DNA of 64,000 bases, from assembly GCF_030157465.1 (NCBI RefSeq), contig NZ_JAOAUU010000010.1:1-64000 (forward strand), given 5' to 3'. Positions 34,398 to 43,033 of the stretch are shown here, piece by piece. The first letter of the stretch is position 1. Every line of letters starts with the position of its first letter. The position numbers were made by a program, and so were the translations under genes. Below the pieces are notes generated by a model that worked only from the letters and a program-made list of their open reading frames with translations, made no database searches and was not told the DNA's origin. This stretch comes from Zoogloea sp. (GTDB taxonomy: Bacteria > Pseudomonadota > Gammaproteobacteria > Burkholderiales > Rhodocyclaceae).

Positions 34398-35654
34398 TCA
34401 GCCGTGAATCTTGAAACCGGCGGCGTACTTCTTCGGGTCCTTGCCGTCCCACACCACGCCGTCGATCAGCTTGGACGTGCGGAAGTCGGACTTGGGAACC
34501 GGCACACCGACGATGCCGGCGGCCTGCTTGTAAAGCTCGGTCTGGTTGATCGCCTTTGCCACGGCCAGGTAATCCACGTCCTGCTTCAAGAGGCCCCAGC
34601 GCCGGTGCTGGGTCAGGAACCACATGCCGTCGGAGAGATAGGGGTAGTTCACCGCGCCGTCGTTGTAGAACTTCATGAGGTTCTTGTCGGACCAGCTCTT
34701 GCCGAGGCCGTTTTCGTACTGGCCGATCATCCGGCTGCGGATCACATCCACGTCGGTATTCACATAGCTCTTGGCGGCCACCGTTTCGGCGGTCTTGCTG
34801 CGGTTGGCGGCGCTGGCATCGATCCAGCGCGAGGCGTCGAGGATTGCGCAGATCACCGCCCGGGCCGTGTTGGGGTATTTGGCAGCGAACTCGGCGGTGG
34901 AGCCCAGCACCTTTTCCGGGTGGTCCGTCCAGATGTCCTGGGTGGTCACCGCGGTAAAGCCGATCTTGTCGACAATGGCGCGCTGGTTCCAGGGTTCGCC
35001 CACGCAGTAGCCGTCCATGTTGCCCACGCGCATGTTGGCCACCATCTGCGGAGGCGGCACGACGATGTTCTTCACGTCCTTGAACGGGTCGATGCCGTGG
35101 GCCGCCAGCCAGTAGTAAAGCCACATGGCGTGGGTGCCGGTGGGAAAGGTCTGGGCGAAGGTGTATTCCTTGTCCTTCTTGGCGATGACCTTGGCCAGCG
35201 AGGCGCCATCCACTGCGCCCTTATCCTTCAAGCCGTTGGAAAGGGTGATGGCCTGGCCGTTGTTGTTGAGGGTCATGAGCACCGCCATGTCCTTCTTCGG
35301 GCCGCCGATCCCCAGGTGCAGGCCATAGATCAGGCCGTAAAGCACATGCGCCGCATGGAGTTCGCCGTTGGCCAGCTTGTCGCGCACGCCGGCCCAGGAG
35401 GCTTCCTTGCTCGGAACGATCTTGATGCCGTACTTCTTGTCGAAGCCCATCACGGAAGCCATCACCACCGACGAACAGTCGGTCAGCGGGATGAAACCGA
35501 TCTTCACTTCTTCCAGTTCCGGCTTGTCCGAGCCTGCCGCCCAGACGCCGCCCGCGGGGAGCATCGTGCCCATTGCCGCCATACCTCCCAAAGTGGCCCC
35601 GGCCTTCAGAAAGCCGCGGCGGGAAAGAATCGTGTCATCGAATTGCTTGCTCAT
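34398..35654 (-). CDS. nrtA: Nitrate-binding protein, NrtA/CmpA family, Tat-exported
   Basis: This 418-aa substrate-binding protein begins with a twin-arginine signal ('LSRRGFLKAGATLGG', residues 10-24) and so is exported folded to the periplasm. The mature part matches the nitrate/bicarbonate-binding family ('KIGFIPLTDCSSVVMAS', 'VGNMDGYCVGEPWNQRA'). The signal peptide separates it from the cytoplasmic sensor NasS, which belongs to the same family. First gene of the operon, behind a leader with an ANTAR-type antiterminator. Confidence 0.93.
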   Translation of the reverse strand: MSKQFDDTILSRRGFLKAGATLGGMAAMGTMLPAGGVWAAGSDKPELEEVKIGFIPLTDCSSVVMASVMGFDKKYGIKIVPSKEASWAGVRDKLANGELHAAHVLYGLIYGLHLGIGGPKKDMAVLMTLNNNGQAITLSNGLKDKGAVDGASLAKVIAKKDKEYTFAQTFPTGTHAMWLYYWLAAHGIDPFKDVKNIVVPPPQMVANMRVGNMDGYCVGEPWNQRAIVDKIGFTAVTTQDIWTDHPEKVLGSTAEFAAKYPNTARAVICAILDASRWIDASAANRSKTAETVAAKSYVNTDVDVIRSRMIGQYENGLGKSWSDKNLMKFYNDGAVNYPYLSDGMWFLTQHRRWGLLKQDVDYLAVAKAINQTELYKQAAGIVGVPVPKSDFRTSKLIDGVVWDGKDPKKYAAGFKIHG

Positions 35655-35678
35655 AGCTCGCCCCTGATCCGGTCATTC

Positions 35679-35778
35679 AAAAAAAAACGGGCGTCGCATC
35701 GCCCCGCAAAAACCTGCGAGGGATGGACGCCCTTGTCCAAGTGTGATCGCCTGATCAAGCTGGCCCGCCGTTGGGCCA
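35679..35778 (-). promoter_or_regulatory. ANTAR-type two-hairpin leader with intrinsic terminator before nrtA
   Basis: Reading leftwards, the leader holds three structures. Hairpin 1 (35778-35761) has stem TGGCCC/GGGCCA and hexaloop AACGGC, with A at position 1 and G at position 4 as ANTAR proteins need. After a 3-nt linker, hairpin 2 (35757-35744) has stem TGAT/ATCA and loop CAGGCG, with G at position 4. An intrinsic terminator follows: GGGCGTC (35732-35726) pairs with GACGCCC (35695-35689), with a further inner stem, and then a run of nine U (35687-35679). The terminator ends before nrtA. Antitermination by the nearby ANTAR protein is expected. Confidence 0.8.
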
Positions 35779-35794
35779 ACTTCATTTCACTCTT

Positions 35795-35811
35795 AGCGAG
35801 GAGCGTGCCAA
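35795..35811 (-). promoter_or_regulatory. Sigma54 (-24/-12) promoter of the nrt operon
   Basis: Read leftwards, TTGGCACG-N4-TCGCT fits the sigma54 consensus TTGGCACG-N4-TTGCT with one mismatch. The GG (35809-35808) and GC (35797-35796) are spaced exactly as for -24/-12 elements. The predicted start at about 35784 lies 6 bp before the first leader hairpin. Confidence 0.75.
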
Positions 35812-35898
35812 GAAAAACAACTCATTGATTCATATCAATAAAGTAATTTTCTCCAAAAAAATACCCACTAAGAGGTAGGCAAACAAACCCCGAAAGAC

Positions 35899-35933
35899 GC
35901 ACTGATGCAGTGCAGCACGCACCGCTTTGGCAC
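35899..35933. promoter_or_regulatory. Two NtrC-type enhancer sites
   Basis: GCAC-N7-GTGC at 35899-35913 has both half sites perfect. GCACCGCTTTGGCAC at 35919-35933 matches the NtrC consensus GCACCATTTTGGTGC at 11 of 15 positions. The centres are 20 bp apart, two helical turns, and lie about 122 and 142 bp upstream of the predicted sigma54 start, normal enhancer distances. Confidence 0.65.
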
Positions 35934-35975
35934 GGTTACGGACACCCCCGGCGCAAACCCCGCGTGAACAACGGT

Positions 35976-36011
35976 ATCGGGGCGAAAACGTCGCTGCGTT
36001 TTCGCCCCGAT
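35976..36011. repeat. Perfect 15-bp hairpin, possible terminator of the nasT-like gene
   Basis: ATCGGGGCGAAAACG (35976-35990) and CGTTTTCGCCCCGAT (35997-36011) pair around a 6-base loop. It lies about 43 bp past the nasT-like stop but has no T-run, so it may be a Rho-type or mRNA-stabilising hairpin. It shares the GGGGCGAA core with repeats at 34331 and 62671. Confidence 0.65.
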
Positions 36012-36053
36012 TCCATGCACGCCCGGCCGGGCAGCTACCTCTTTTTGATTATT

Positions 36054-36629
36054 TCAGAGCAACAGACTGGCCATGTCGATCACGTCCTGGGCCACGTCGG
36101 CCAGCTTGCGGCCGCGCTCCATCGCCAGTTTGCGCAGGGCGTGATAGGCCTCGCCCTCATCGAGCCCACGGGCTTTCATCAGCAGGCCCTTGGCCCGGTC
36201 GATGGTGATGCGCTCGGAGAGCCGGCGCGTGGCGTCGTCGCGTTCGGCGCGCAGATGCTGAAAGGCCTCGAACTGGGCAATCGCCACCTCGACCAGCGCA
36301 TCGAGGCGCTCCGGGGCAACGGAATCAACGATATACGACGACACGCCGGCATTCACGGCGCGGCGGATGAGTTGCGAATCGGCTTCCAGTGCACACAGCA
36401 GCACCGGCCGCGGACAGTCGCGATTCATGATCGCCAGGTGTTCAAGGGTGTCGCGACTGGGGGAATCGGCCTGGATGAAGATCACGTCAGGCTTGGTGGC
36501 GAGCACCTGTGCGGACAGTTCGAAGGCGCTCGACAGCACCGCCGTGACCTGATGACCGGCCAGCGCCAGCGCCGCACAGACGTCTGCAGCGCGCTCGCGG
36601 GAAGAATCTACAACCAACACTCGGAGCAT
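36054..36629 (-). CDS. nasT: ANTAR-domain response regulator (NasT-like antiterminator)
   Basis: This 191-aa protein has an N-terminal receiver-like domain ('MLRVLVVDSSRERAADV') and a C-terminal ANTAR RNA-binding domain in about residues 125-190 ('IDRAKGLLMKARGLDEGEAY', then 'LRKLAMERGRKL'). NasT-type proteins bind two-hairpin leaders and prevent termination of nitrate assimilation transcripts. The matching leader precedes nrtA about 300 bp away. The usual partner NasS, a cytoplasmic nitrate sensor, is not next to it. The ATG at 36629 is set by the receiver domain start. Confidence 0.88.
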   Translation of the reverse strand: MLRVLVVDSSRERAADVCAALALAGHQVTAVLSSAFELSAQVLATKPDVIFIQADSPSRDTLEHLAIMNRDCPRPVLLCALEADSQLIRRAVNAGVSSYIVDSVAPERLDALVEVAIAQFEAFQHLRAERDDATRRLSERITIDRAKGLLMKARGLDEGEAYHALRKLAMERGRKLADVAQDVIDMASLLL

Positions 36630-36725
36630 GGCGAACCACAAAGAAAACGGATACTCCAGACAAAGCAGGAAGCGCGCCAGCACGCCTCCTGTTTTGTCCG
36701 CCAATGGCCGCCCGCCTTGAGCCGG

Positions 36726-38309
36726 TCAGAGCTTGCCGCCCTCACCCGGCTTGGCCACGTTCCCTCCATCGTCCATCGCACAATCGATGATCAGCACCGA
36801 CACATCATCGCCGGCCGGCTGCCGCCCCAGGTGCGCGGTGAGCGCCTGGCGCAGACCGGCGACCCGGGAGGCCCGCGGCGTGCTCTGCAGGGTGCGCTCC
36901 AGCCCACTCGCGCTGAAGGCCTCGCCGGCACTGTTCTCGGCCTCGGTCAGTCCGTCGGAGCACAGCACGAGCTGGCTCGGCTCATTCCAGCTGAACGCCT
37001 CGGGAACGATCCCGGCTTCGGACGAAGGCAGGATGCCCAGCGGCAGCTGGCGCGAGACAAAGCGCTGGAGCACACGCCCGTCGTCGCCGATACGCAGCAC
37101 ATCCGGCACCCCGCCCACCCAGATCTTTCCGTTGCGGCTGCCGGCCTCGAGCCGCACCACGGCCGCGGCCACGAAGCGCCCGCGCGGCAGAAGTCCGCAC
37201 AGCAGGCTGTTGAGTTCGGTCACCAGAGCCGGTAGCGGCGCATTGCCTGCGGCCCCGCGGTAAAAGGCGCCGAGCGCCGGCAGCACGCTGACCGCGGCAG
37301 CCAGCCCATGCCCGGTGGCGTCGGCCAGCATGGCGTAAAGCGCGCCCTGCGGCGAGCGGGCCACCAGCACCACGTCACCCGAAAAATTGCGCGCCGGCAT
37401 GACCGCATATTGCACGGCACCGTCGCGCAGCCAGTCGCTGCGGATCTGGCGTTCCATGATGGCCATGGCGAGTTCCTGCTCGCGCTCGGATTCGTCGTGA
37501 TAGCGCTGCAGGCGTGCCGCGTCTTCGGCCAGTTGCTGCTGGATGCGGCGCTTCTCCGAAGTGTCGCGCACGACCCCGATGAACATCCGCCGGTTGGGCA
37601 GGTGAATGTCCGACACGCCGAGCTCCAGCGGAAACGTGGAGCCATCCTTTCGAATGCCGGTCAATTCACGGATCTGGCCGATGATGCGTTTCTCGCCCGA
37701 CTCCCGGTAGCGCTGCAGGTAGGCGTCGTGCGCCTCGCGGTTGGGCGAGGGCATCAGGATGCGCAGGTTCTGGCCGACCATCTCGTTGGCCGTGTAGCCG
37801 AAAATCTGGGTTGCCGAGCGATTGACGGACAGGATCGTGCCGCTTTCGTCGGCGGAGATGATGCCGTCGATGACGCCATTGGCCACCGCCCGCACCTGTT
37901 CCAGCGAACCCGACAGGCGCCGCTGCATGTCGAGCAGCCGGCGCAGCGCCTTGAAACGCGCGGCAAAAACCGGGAAGGACAAGGGCTTGGTCAGGTAGTC
38001 ATCGGCGCCGACCTCGAGCCCATGCACCACGTCACCTTCGCCACTGAGGGCCGACAGGATGATGATCGGCACCCAGTGATCGCCCCCCATGGCACGAATC
38101 TGCTTGATGGCCTCGAAGCCGTCCAGGCGCGGCATCATGAGGTCCATCAGCACGATATCCGGGGCCTCCTGGCGAAACAGATCCACCGCCTCGATACCGT
38201 CCGAAGCAAAGATGGGCGTGCAGTTCAGGTGGGCAAGAAAGGCGCCGACGATGGTCCGGTTGGACGCAATGTCGTCGGCGACAAGTACCCTAAGCTGTTT
38301 TTCAGACAT
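36726..38309 (-). CDS. Response regulator with receiver, PAS and PP2C (SpoIIE/RsbU) phosphatase domains
   Basis: This 527-aa protein has a receiver domain ('VLVADDIASNRTIV', phospho-acceptor region 'IVLMDLMMPRLDG'), a PAS domain in the middle ('ADESGTILSVNRSATQIFGY'), a coiled coil, and a PP2C-type serine phosphatase ('YAMLADATGHGLAAAVSVLP', 'LVLCSDGLTEAEN', 'GDDVSVLII'). Such proteins dephosphorylate anti-anti-sigma factors in partner-switching pathways. The receiver-HATPase gene just upstream could be the opposing kinase, but no STAS-domain partner is in the window. Confidence 0.9.
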   Translation of the reverse strand: MSEKQLRVLVADDIASNRTIVGAFLAHLNCTPIFASDGIEAVDLFRQEAPDIVLMDLMMPRLDGFEAIKQIRAMGGDHWVPIIILSALSGEGDVVHGLEVGADDYLTKPLSFPVFAARFKALRRLLDMQRRLSGSLEQVRAVANGVIDGIISADESGTILSVNRSATQIFGYTANEMVGQNLRILMPSPNREAHDAYLQRYRESGEKRIIGQIRELTGIRKDGSTFPLELGVSDIHLPNRRMFIGVVRDTSEKRRIQQQLAEDAARLQRYHDESEREQELAMAIMERQIRSDWLRDGAVQYAVMPARNFSGDVVLVARSPQGALYAMLADATGHGLAAAVSVLPALGAFYRGAAGNAPLPALVTELNSLLCGLLPRGRFVAAAVVRLEAGSRNGKIWVGGVPDVLRIGDDGRVLQRFVSRQLPLGILPSSEAGIVPEAFSWNEPSQLVLCSDGLTEAENSAGEAFSASGLERTLQSTPRASRVAGLRQALTAHLGRQPAGDDVSVLIIDCAMDDGGNVAKPGEGGKL

Positions 38310-38412
38310 CAGCAGTTCTCTACCCGTGGCAGGCGGCGGCTCAAGCCGAAGCCCGCAGATTCGATCGGCAGGAGATCCTGCCGGCCTGCCGGAAATCGCC
38401 GGCACGTCCCGT

Positions 38413-39333
38413 TCATTGCGGCCCCTGGCCTTCAAGTTCGCTGCCGCGTGGCACCGTGACCACCACCTTGTTGCCCGGCGGGATGTAGGTCAGGGTCGAA
38501 AACGACAACTGGCGCGACAGTGCAATGCCGCGTCCGTTGGGCGCGAAGGCCCGCTCGGGATCGAAATCGAGGAAGCGACGCCAGTCGAAACCCTCCCCGT
38601 CGTCGGTGATCTCGAACACCCAGCGCTGGATTTCTCCGCGCACCCGCAAATGCACTTTCTTGTCCCGGTTTTCCGGCAGCCCGATACGGCGCTGGATTTC
38701 GCTTTCCCAGCAATCCGCCTCGCGCAGGCGGCTTTTCTCGGCAAAATCAATGCCGAGATTGCCGTGCTCCACGCCGTTGACGAGCAGCTCTGAAAGCCCC
38801 ATCGCCAGGGTTTCCGGCTGCGGGCCGAGCAGCGCGATGAAGGACGCCAGCTTGCGCGCCTCGTCCAGCGTGCGGACGAAAAACTCCCCCTCCTTGATGC
38901 AGGCCAGCGCCACCGCATGGTCGGCCAGGTTGGCGTTGAGTTCGCGCCGCGTGCGCATGTCGTCGAGGGCGGAGCGGATGATGGTCTGCAGCGCCTCGCC
39001 CTCGAAGGGCTTGGTGAGGTAATAAAACGCCCCGGCAGCGAGCCCCTCCCGAACCTGCTCGGGCGAGGTGGCGGCGGTTTGCATGATCACCGGAATGCCG
39101 TGCAGCCGTTCATCGCCCTTGATCTTCTTGAGCACCTGGATACCGTCCATGCCAGGCATCATGCGATCGAGGAGCACCAGGTCGAAGCAGGAATCGGGAC
39201 GGCTCAATTCGTCCCACGCGGCTTCGCCCGATTCGACCATCACAAGGTCGAAATCCATCTCGTCGAGGTATTCGGCCACGATGTCGAGATTGAAGGGCTC
39301 GTCATCCACAACCAGTATTTTTGCCGTGCTCAT
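38413..39333 (-). CDS. Receiver domain fused to an RsbW-like HATPase
   Basis: This 306-aa protein joins a receiver ('ILVVDDEPFNLDIV', 'LVLLDRMMPGMDG', 'YYLTKPFEGEAL') to an HATPase_c domain of the anti-sigma kinase type, with N box 'LSELLVNGVEHGNLGI', G1 'ITDDGEGFDW' and G2 'NGRGIALSRQL'. No histidine phosphorylation helix is present, so it is not a classical histidine kinase. It probably phosphorylates or sequesters a protein under control of the receiver. It overlaps the large PAS kinase gene by ATGA. A paralog lies at 47483-48325. Confidence 0.88.
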   Translation of the reverse strand: MSTAKILVVDDEPFNLDIVAEYLDEMDFDLVMVESGEAAWDELSRPDSCFDLVLLDRMMPGMDGIQVLKKIKGDERLHGIPVIMQTAATSPEQVREGLAAGAFYYLTKPFEGEALQTIIRSALDDMRTRRELNANLADHAVALACIKEGEFFVRTLDEARKLASFIALLGPQPETLAMGLSELLVNGVEHGNLGIDFAEKSRLREADCWESEIQRRIGLPENRDKKVHLRVRGEIQRWVFEITDDGEGFDWRRFLDFDPERAFAPNGRGIALSRQLSFSTLTYIPPGNKVVVTVPRGSELEGQGPQ

Positions 39334-42300
39334 CCAGTTTCTCCAGTCGCCACGGGGGCCGGCAGCGCTCGCACCGGCTCAAGCCCTGATGGCAGTTCAA
39401 CGATGAATTCCGCTCCGCCCGCGGCATTGTTGCGGGCCACGATGCGTCCGTGGTGGGCCTCGACGATTTCGCGGCAGATCGCCAGCCCCAGGCCCGTGCC
39501 ACCGGCGCCGGTCCGGGTGCGGGAACTCTGCACAAACTTGTCGAACACCGCATGCAGCTCGTCCGGCGGAATGCCGATGCCTTCGTCCGAAACCCCGATC
39601 ACCACGGCCGGCCTGCCGTCCGGCAGCGTGCCGGCATCGACCCGCACATGGATGATCCGGCCATCCTGCGTAAATTTGACCGCGTTGGACAACAGGTTGC
39701 GCACCACCTGGCCGATCCGCGCGGCGTCGGCCAGGCAGGGCGGCAGCTCATGCACGTTCTGCCCCAGCACAATCTGCAGGCCCCGGGCCTGCGTCAGAAG
39801 ATCGAATTCCCCGATGACGTCCCGCACCAGCCCATTGAGGTGCACCGGCCCCAGGTTGAGGATCATCTGGCCCGCCTCGAGCTTCGAGAGATCGAGCAGA
39901 TCATTGACGAGCAGCATCAGACGATCACCGCTCGAGCGGATACGGTCGAAGTAGCTCCGCAGTTTTTCGTGGCCGGCCGTTGCCACCCGGGTTTCACCGA
40001 GCCGTGCATAACTGAGAATGCCATGCATCGGGGTGCGCAGTTCGTGAGACATGTTTGCAAGAAACACCGACTTGGCCTCGTTGGCCGCCTCGGCGGCCTC
40101 CTTGGCGGCCTGCAGATCCTTGGTGCGCGCCGCCACCAGGCTGGCAAGGTTGAGGTTGTGATCGAGAATCTGCGCCTCGCGGGCCTTGGCCTCGTCGATA
40201 TCGGAATGGGTGCCGATCATGCGCAGCGCCCGCCCGTCCCCGGCCCGCTCCACCACCAGCCCGCGAACCCGCACCCACTTGTAGCTTCCGTCCTTGCAGA
40301 GCAGCCGGGCTTCGCGGGTGAGTGACGGCGATTCGCCGCGCAGATGGGCGGCGCGGGCCTCGCGCAGCGCCTGCAGATCGTCCGGATGCACATGGGAGCC
40401 CCAGTCATGCTGCCCGATCAGGGCTTCACCCGGCGCATAGCCCAGCATGGTCAGGCAGCGGGCCGAACGGAAGACGTGGCCTGTCGCGATGTTCCAGTCC
40501 CACACGCCGTCGCCGGCACCGTCAAGGGCAAACTGCCAGCGCGCCTCGCTCTCCCTGAGGGCCAGCTCGGCTTCCTTCAGATCGGTTACGTCGCGCACCA
40601 CCACCAAAGTGCCGCCGGTACGCACGGTGCGCAGGCGGGCCTCGAAATGCCGCATGCGGCCGCCGCGGCGGGAGGAATATTCAAGGCGCTGCAAACGGCC
40701 GCTGCGGGCCGCCGCCAGCGCGGCATTGCCAAAGCTGCGGGTGAGGCGGGGCGACAGCACATCCTCGATGCGCTTGCCGAGGAAAGTCTCGGGCGCCATC
40801 GACAGGCCCGCCTTGTCCTCCGCGTGGTAGCGCACCACCCGCAACTCGCCGTCGAGCTGAAACAGCATGTCGGGCATCGCCGCAATCAGCGACTCATTGG
40901 TGGCGTGGGCCTCCTGGATGGCGCGCTGCTCCGCCTTGCGGACGGTGACGTCTTCGACGAGGATCCAGCGGTGGGCGCCGTCGCTGCCCCCCACGGCAGT
41001 GGTCGCCACCATCACCGGTATCCGCCGCCCGTCCTTGTTCAGAAATTCCTTCTCATAGGTCTGGGCACGGACACCCAGACAGGCATCGACGACAGCCCGG
41101 GTATCCCGCGCCGCGTATTCGGGAGGCGTCAGGGCCGGAAGGCCCGGGCTGCACAGCTCGGCCTCCGTGTAGCCGGTGATCCGGCAAAACTCGGCGTTGG
41201 CCTGCAGGTAGCGGCCCTTTCCATCCACCAGCGCCATGCCCAGCGAGGCATACCGGTACAGGGCGTCGAGCTGGGCATGGGCGTCGATCACCTCCTGCTG
41301 CGCAAGGCGCAATCCGGTCACGTCGGACACCGCGCCGGCAGTGCGAACGGGCCGCCCGGAAGCATCGAACTCGGTGCGCCCCGCCAGATGAAACCAGCCC
41401 GTGCTGCCGTCCAGCCGCTGGATCGGGAGGATGCACTCGAGGACACCCTGCCCGCGGAGGTGACTGCGAAAAGCCTGCAGAAACTCACGCCGAGCCGCCA
41501 CGGGCAGCACCCGCAAAATGCCACGCCCGCTGCGCGGCAGGCCGCCATCGGGGTAAGCCATCAAACGGTCGCAGCGGGGCGACAGGAACATCCACGGCTG
41601 TCCGGCCTGCCACTCCCAGATGCCGTCGTCGGTTGCCGAGACGGCCAGCTCGAAACGCTTTTCACTGATCCGGTAATCCTCGGCCAGGATATCGGCGAGC
41701 CGCCTGGCCCGCCGCTGCTGGCCCGACAGGCTGGAGAGCAGGAAGGCGAGCATGCCGCTCGCCACCAGCCCGCCGATGCCCGCGAGCGTGGAGACGGCCA
41801 GGGGCTTGGCCAGCGGCGGGGCAATCAGCGACAGCCGCCACAGCCGGCCACCGATTGGCACCTGGCGCACGGCAACAAAGGCGGGCTGCAGCGGCGCATC
41901 CGCACTGCGGTAAAGAAGCTGCGGCGCGCTTTCGCCAACGTCCTCCACCAGCAGCCCGTAACCGGGTGCGGCGATGTCGCGCAGGCCGCCGAACATTACG
42001 TCGACGCTGATGCCTGTTCCGATCAGGCCATCTGCCACGTCCCCCACGCTCGTCTGGTCGATGGAGTGGACAACCCGGTAGAACAGTATGCCGGGAATCT
42101 CTTTCACTGATCCGGCAGCACGCAGGGCCAGCGGCGCGGTCATGGCCAGGGTACCGGAACGCAGGGCCATGTCGATGGCACGACGGCGCACGGGATCGGC
42201 GTAACCATCGTAGCCGATGGAAAAACTCGTTCGCTCGTCCAGCGGCCAGATGTAGGTAACAGGAAAAGCCACCCCGGAACGCAGCGGATCTGGCGGTGGA

Positions 42301-42740
42301 AGAATGCGGACCTTGCGGTCGTAGCTGGCAGAAAGCAGGGCCTCGATGGCCTCGGCGCGGGCCGTCTCGACCCGCCTCAGGTAGCCGATGCCGACCATTT
42401 CCGGCAGGGCTTCGGTCGGCTTCACACCGGCAACATAGGTTTCGTACTCGTGTCGCTCGACCAGATTCTGGGCACCAAACAATCCGGCAACACCACGCAG
42501 GATGAAATCGACCTTGCCGAGCCGTTCGCTGATCTGCTGCGTCAGGCGGTCTGCGGCCGCGTCGTGATAGGCCTGTTCAAGATCGCGTTCGTGATCCCGC
42601 AGCTGCGCCCAGCCCAGGGCGGTGACGAGAATGCCCAGCATCAGCGCCACAAAGAACCACAGCCTTTCGATGCCCGGCCGGCGGCCGGACTCTCGAAGGG
42701 CCCGGTTGATCTTTGAAAGGGGCGCAACGCTCGGGTTCAT
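39330..42740 (-). CDS. Membrane-bound CHASE/multi-PAS sensor histidine kinase
   Basis: This protein (about 1136 aa) has an N-terminal membrane helix ('LWFFVALMLGILVTALGW'), an extracytoplasmic CHASE-type sensor, a second membrane helix near residues 330-350, and then about four PAS/PAC modules. The kinase core shows H box 'SHELRTPMHGILSYARL', N box 'NLLSNAVKF', G1 'GVSDEGIGIPPDEL' and G2 'GTGLGLAICREIV'. It has no receiver of its own; the next two genes carry receivers and are probable partners. The start at 42740 is preferred over 42788 on N-terminal character, without strong support. Confidence 0.88.
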   Translation of the reverse strand: MNPSVAPLSKINRALRESGRRPGIERLWFFVALMLGILVTALGWAQLRDHERDLEQAYHDAAADRLTQQISERLGKVDFILRGVAGLFGAQNLVERHEYETYVAGVKPTEALPEMVGIGYLRRVETARAEAIEALLSASYDRKVRILPPPDPLRSGVAFPVTYIWPLDERTSFSIGYDGYADPVRRRAIDMALRSGTLAMTAPLALRAAGSVKEIPGILFYRVVHSIDQTSVGDVADGLIGTGISVDVMFGGLRDIAAPGYGLLVEDVGESAPQLLYRSADAPLQPAFVAVRQVPIGGRLWRLSLIAPPLAKPLAVSTLAGIGGLVASGMLAFLLSSLSGQQRRARRLADILAEDYRISEKRFELAVSATDDGIWEWQAGQPWMFLSPRCDRLMAYPDGGLPRSGRGILRVLPVAARREFLQAFRSHLRGQGVLECILPIQRLDGSTGWFHLAGRTEFDASGRPVRTAGAVSDVTGLRLAQQEVIDAHAQLDALYRYASLGMALVDGKGRYLQANAEFCRITGYTEAELCSPGLPALTPPEYAARDTRAVVDACLGVRAQTYEKEFLNKDGRRIPVMVATTAVGGSDGAHRWILVEDVTVRKAEQRAIQEAHATNESLIAAMPDMLFQLDGELRVVRYHAEDKAGLSMAPETFLGKRIEDVLSPRLTRSFGNAALAAARSGRLQRLEYSSRRGGRMRHFEARLRTVRTGGTLVVVRDVTDLKEAELALRESEARWQFALDGAGDGVWDWNIATGHVFRSARCLTMLGYAPGEALIGQHDWGSHVHPDDLQALREARAAHLRGESPSLTREARLLCKDGSYKWVRVRGLVVERAGDGRALRMIGTHSDIDEAKAREAQILDHNLNLASLVAARTKDLQAAKEAAEAANEAKSVFLANMSHELRTPMHGILSYARLGETRVATAGHEKLRSYFDRIRSSGDRLMLLVNDLLDLSKLEAGQMILNLGPVHLNGLVRDVIGEFDLLTQARGLQIVLGQNVHELPPCLADAARIGQVVRNLLSNAVKFTQDGRIIHVRVDAGTLPDGRPAVVIGVSDEGIGIPPDELHAVFDKFVQSSRTRTGAGGTGLGLAICREIVEAHHGRIVARNNAAGGAEFIVELPSGLEPVRALPAPVATGETG

Positions 42741-42808
42741 CAGACGCGTGAACGGCCCCGGCCCCCAAAGCTTGAGGACTCGCCCCAAGCCGTGTCATGG
42801 CGCTGAAA

Positions 42809-43033
42809 TCAGGCGCAGCCTGCGCTGTCCTTGACGCCGCATTTGCGCAGAATATTCTCCAGCGGGCAAAACCGGGTGAAGCCGCTCTGGAACAGGTTAA
42901 GCCCCACGAAGGCGGTAAACCACAGAAACTTGCCGCTCACGAAAAGCGGGCTGCCCTCCACCCCGAGGGCCAGCGAAATCAGCACGAAAGCGCCGGCAAA
43001 AATACGAACGAACTGGTTGACGGTGAGCGTCAT
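42809..43033 (-). CDS. DUF2892 (YgaP-tail-like) inner-membrane protein
   Basis: This 74-aa protein has two hydrophobic helices and the 'GLNLFQSGFTRFCPLENILRK' motif typical of DUF2892, which also forms the membrane tail of YgaP rhodanese proteins. Its start overlaps the RND gene stop by ATGA. DUF2892 genes often accompany ArsR-family (BigR/YgaV-type) regulators and sulfur handling, but no rhodanese is seen here. The longer open frame upstream is a shadow of the RND gene. Confidence 0.85.
   Translation of the reverse strand: MTLTVNQFVRIFAGAFVLISLALGVEGSPLFVSGKFLWFTAFVGLNLFQSGFTRFCPLENILRKCGVKDSAGCA

Noticed and set aside
34398-35654. NrtA-like protein considered as the NasS nitrate sensor
   Set aside because: It has a clear twin-arginine signal, so it is exported and is a transport component rather than a cytoplasmic sensor.
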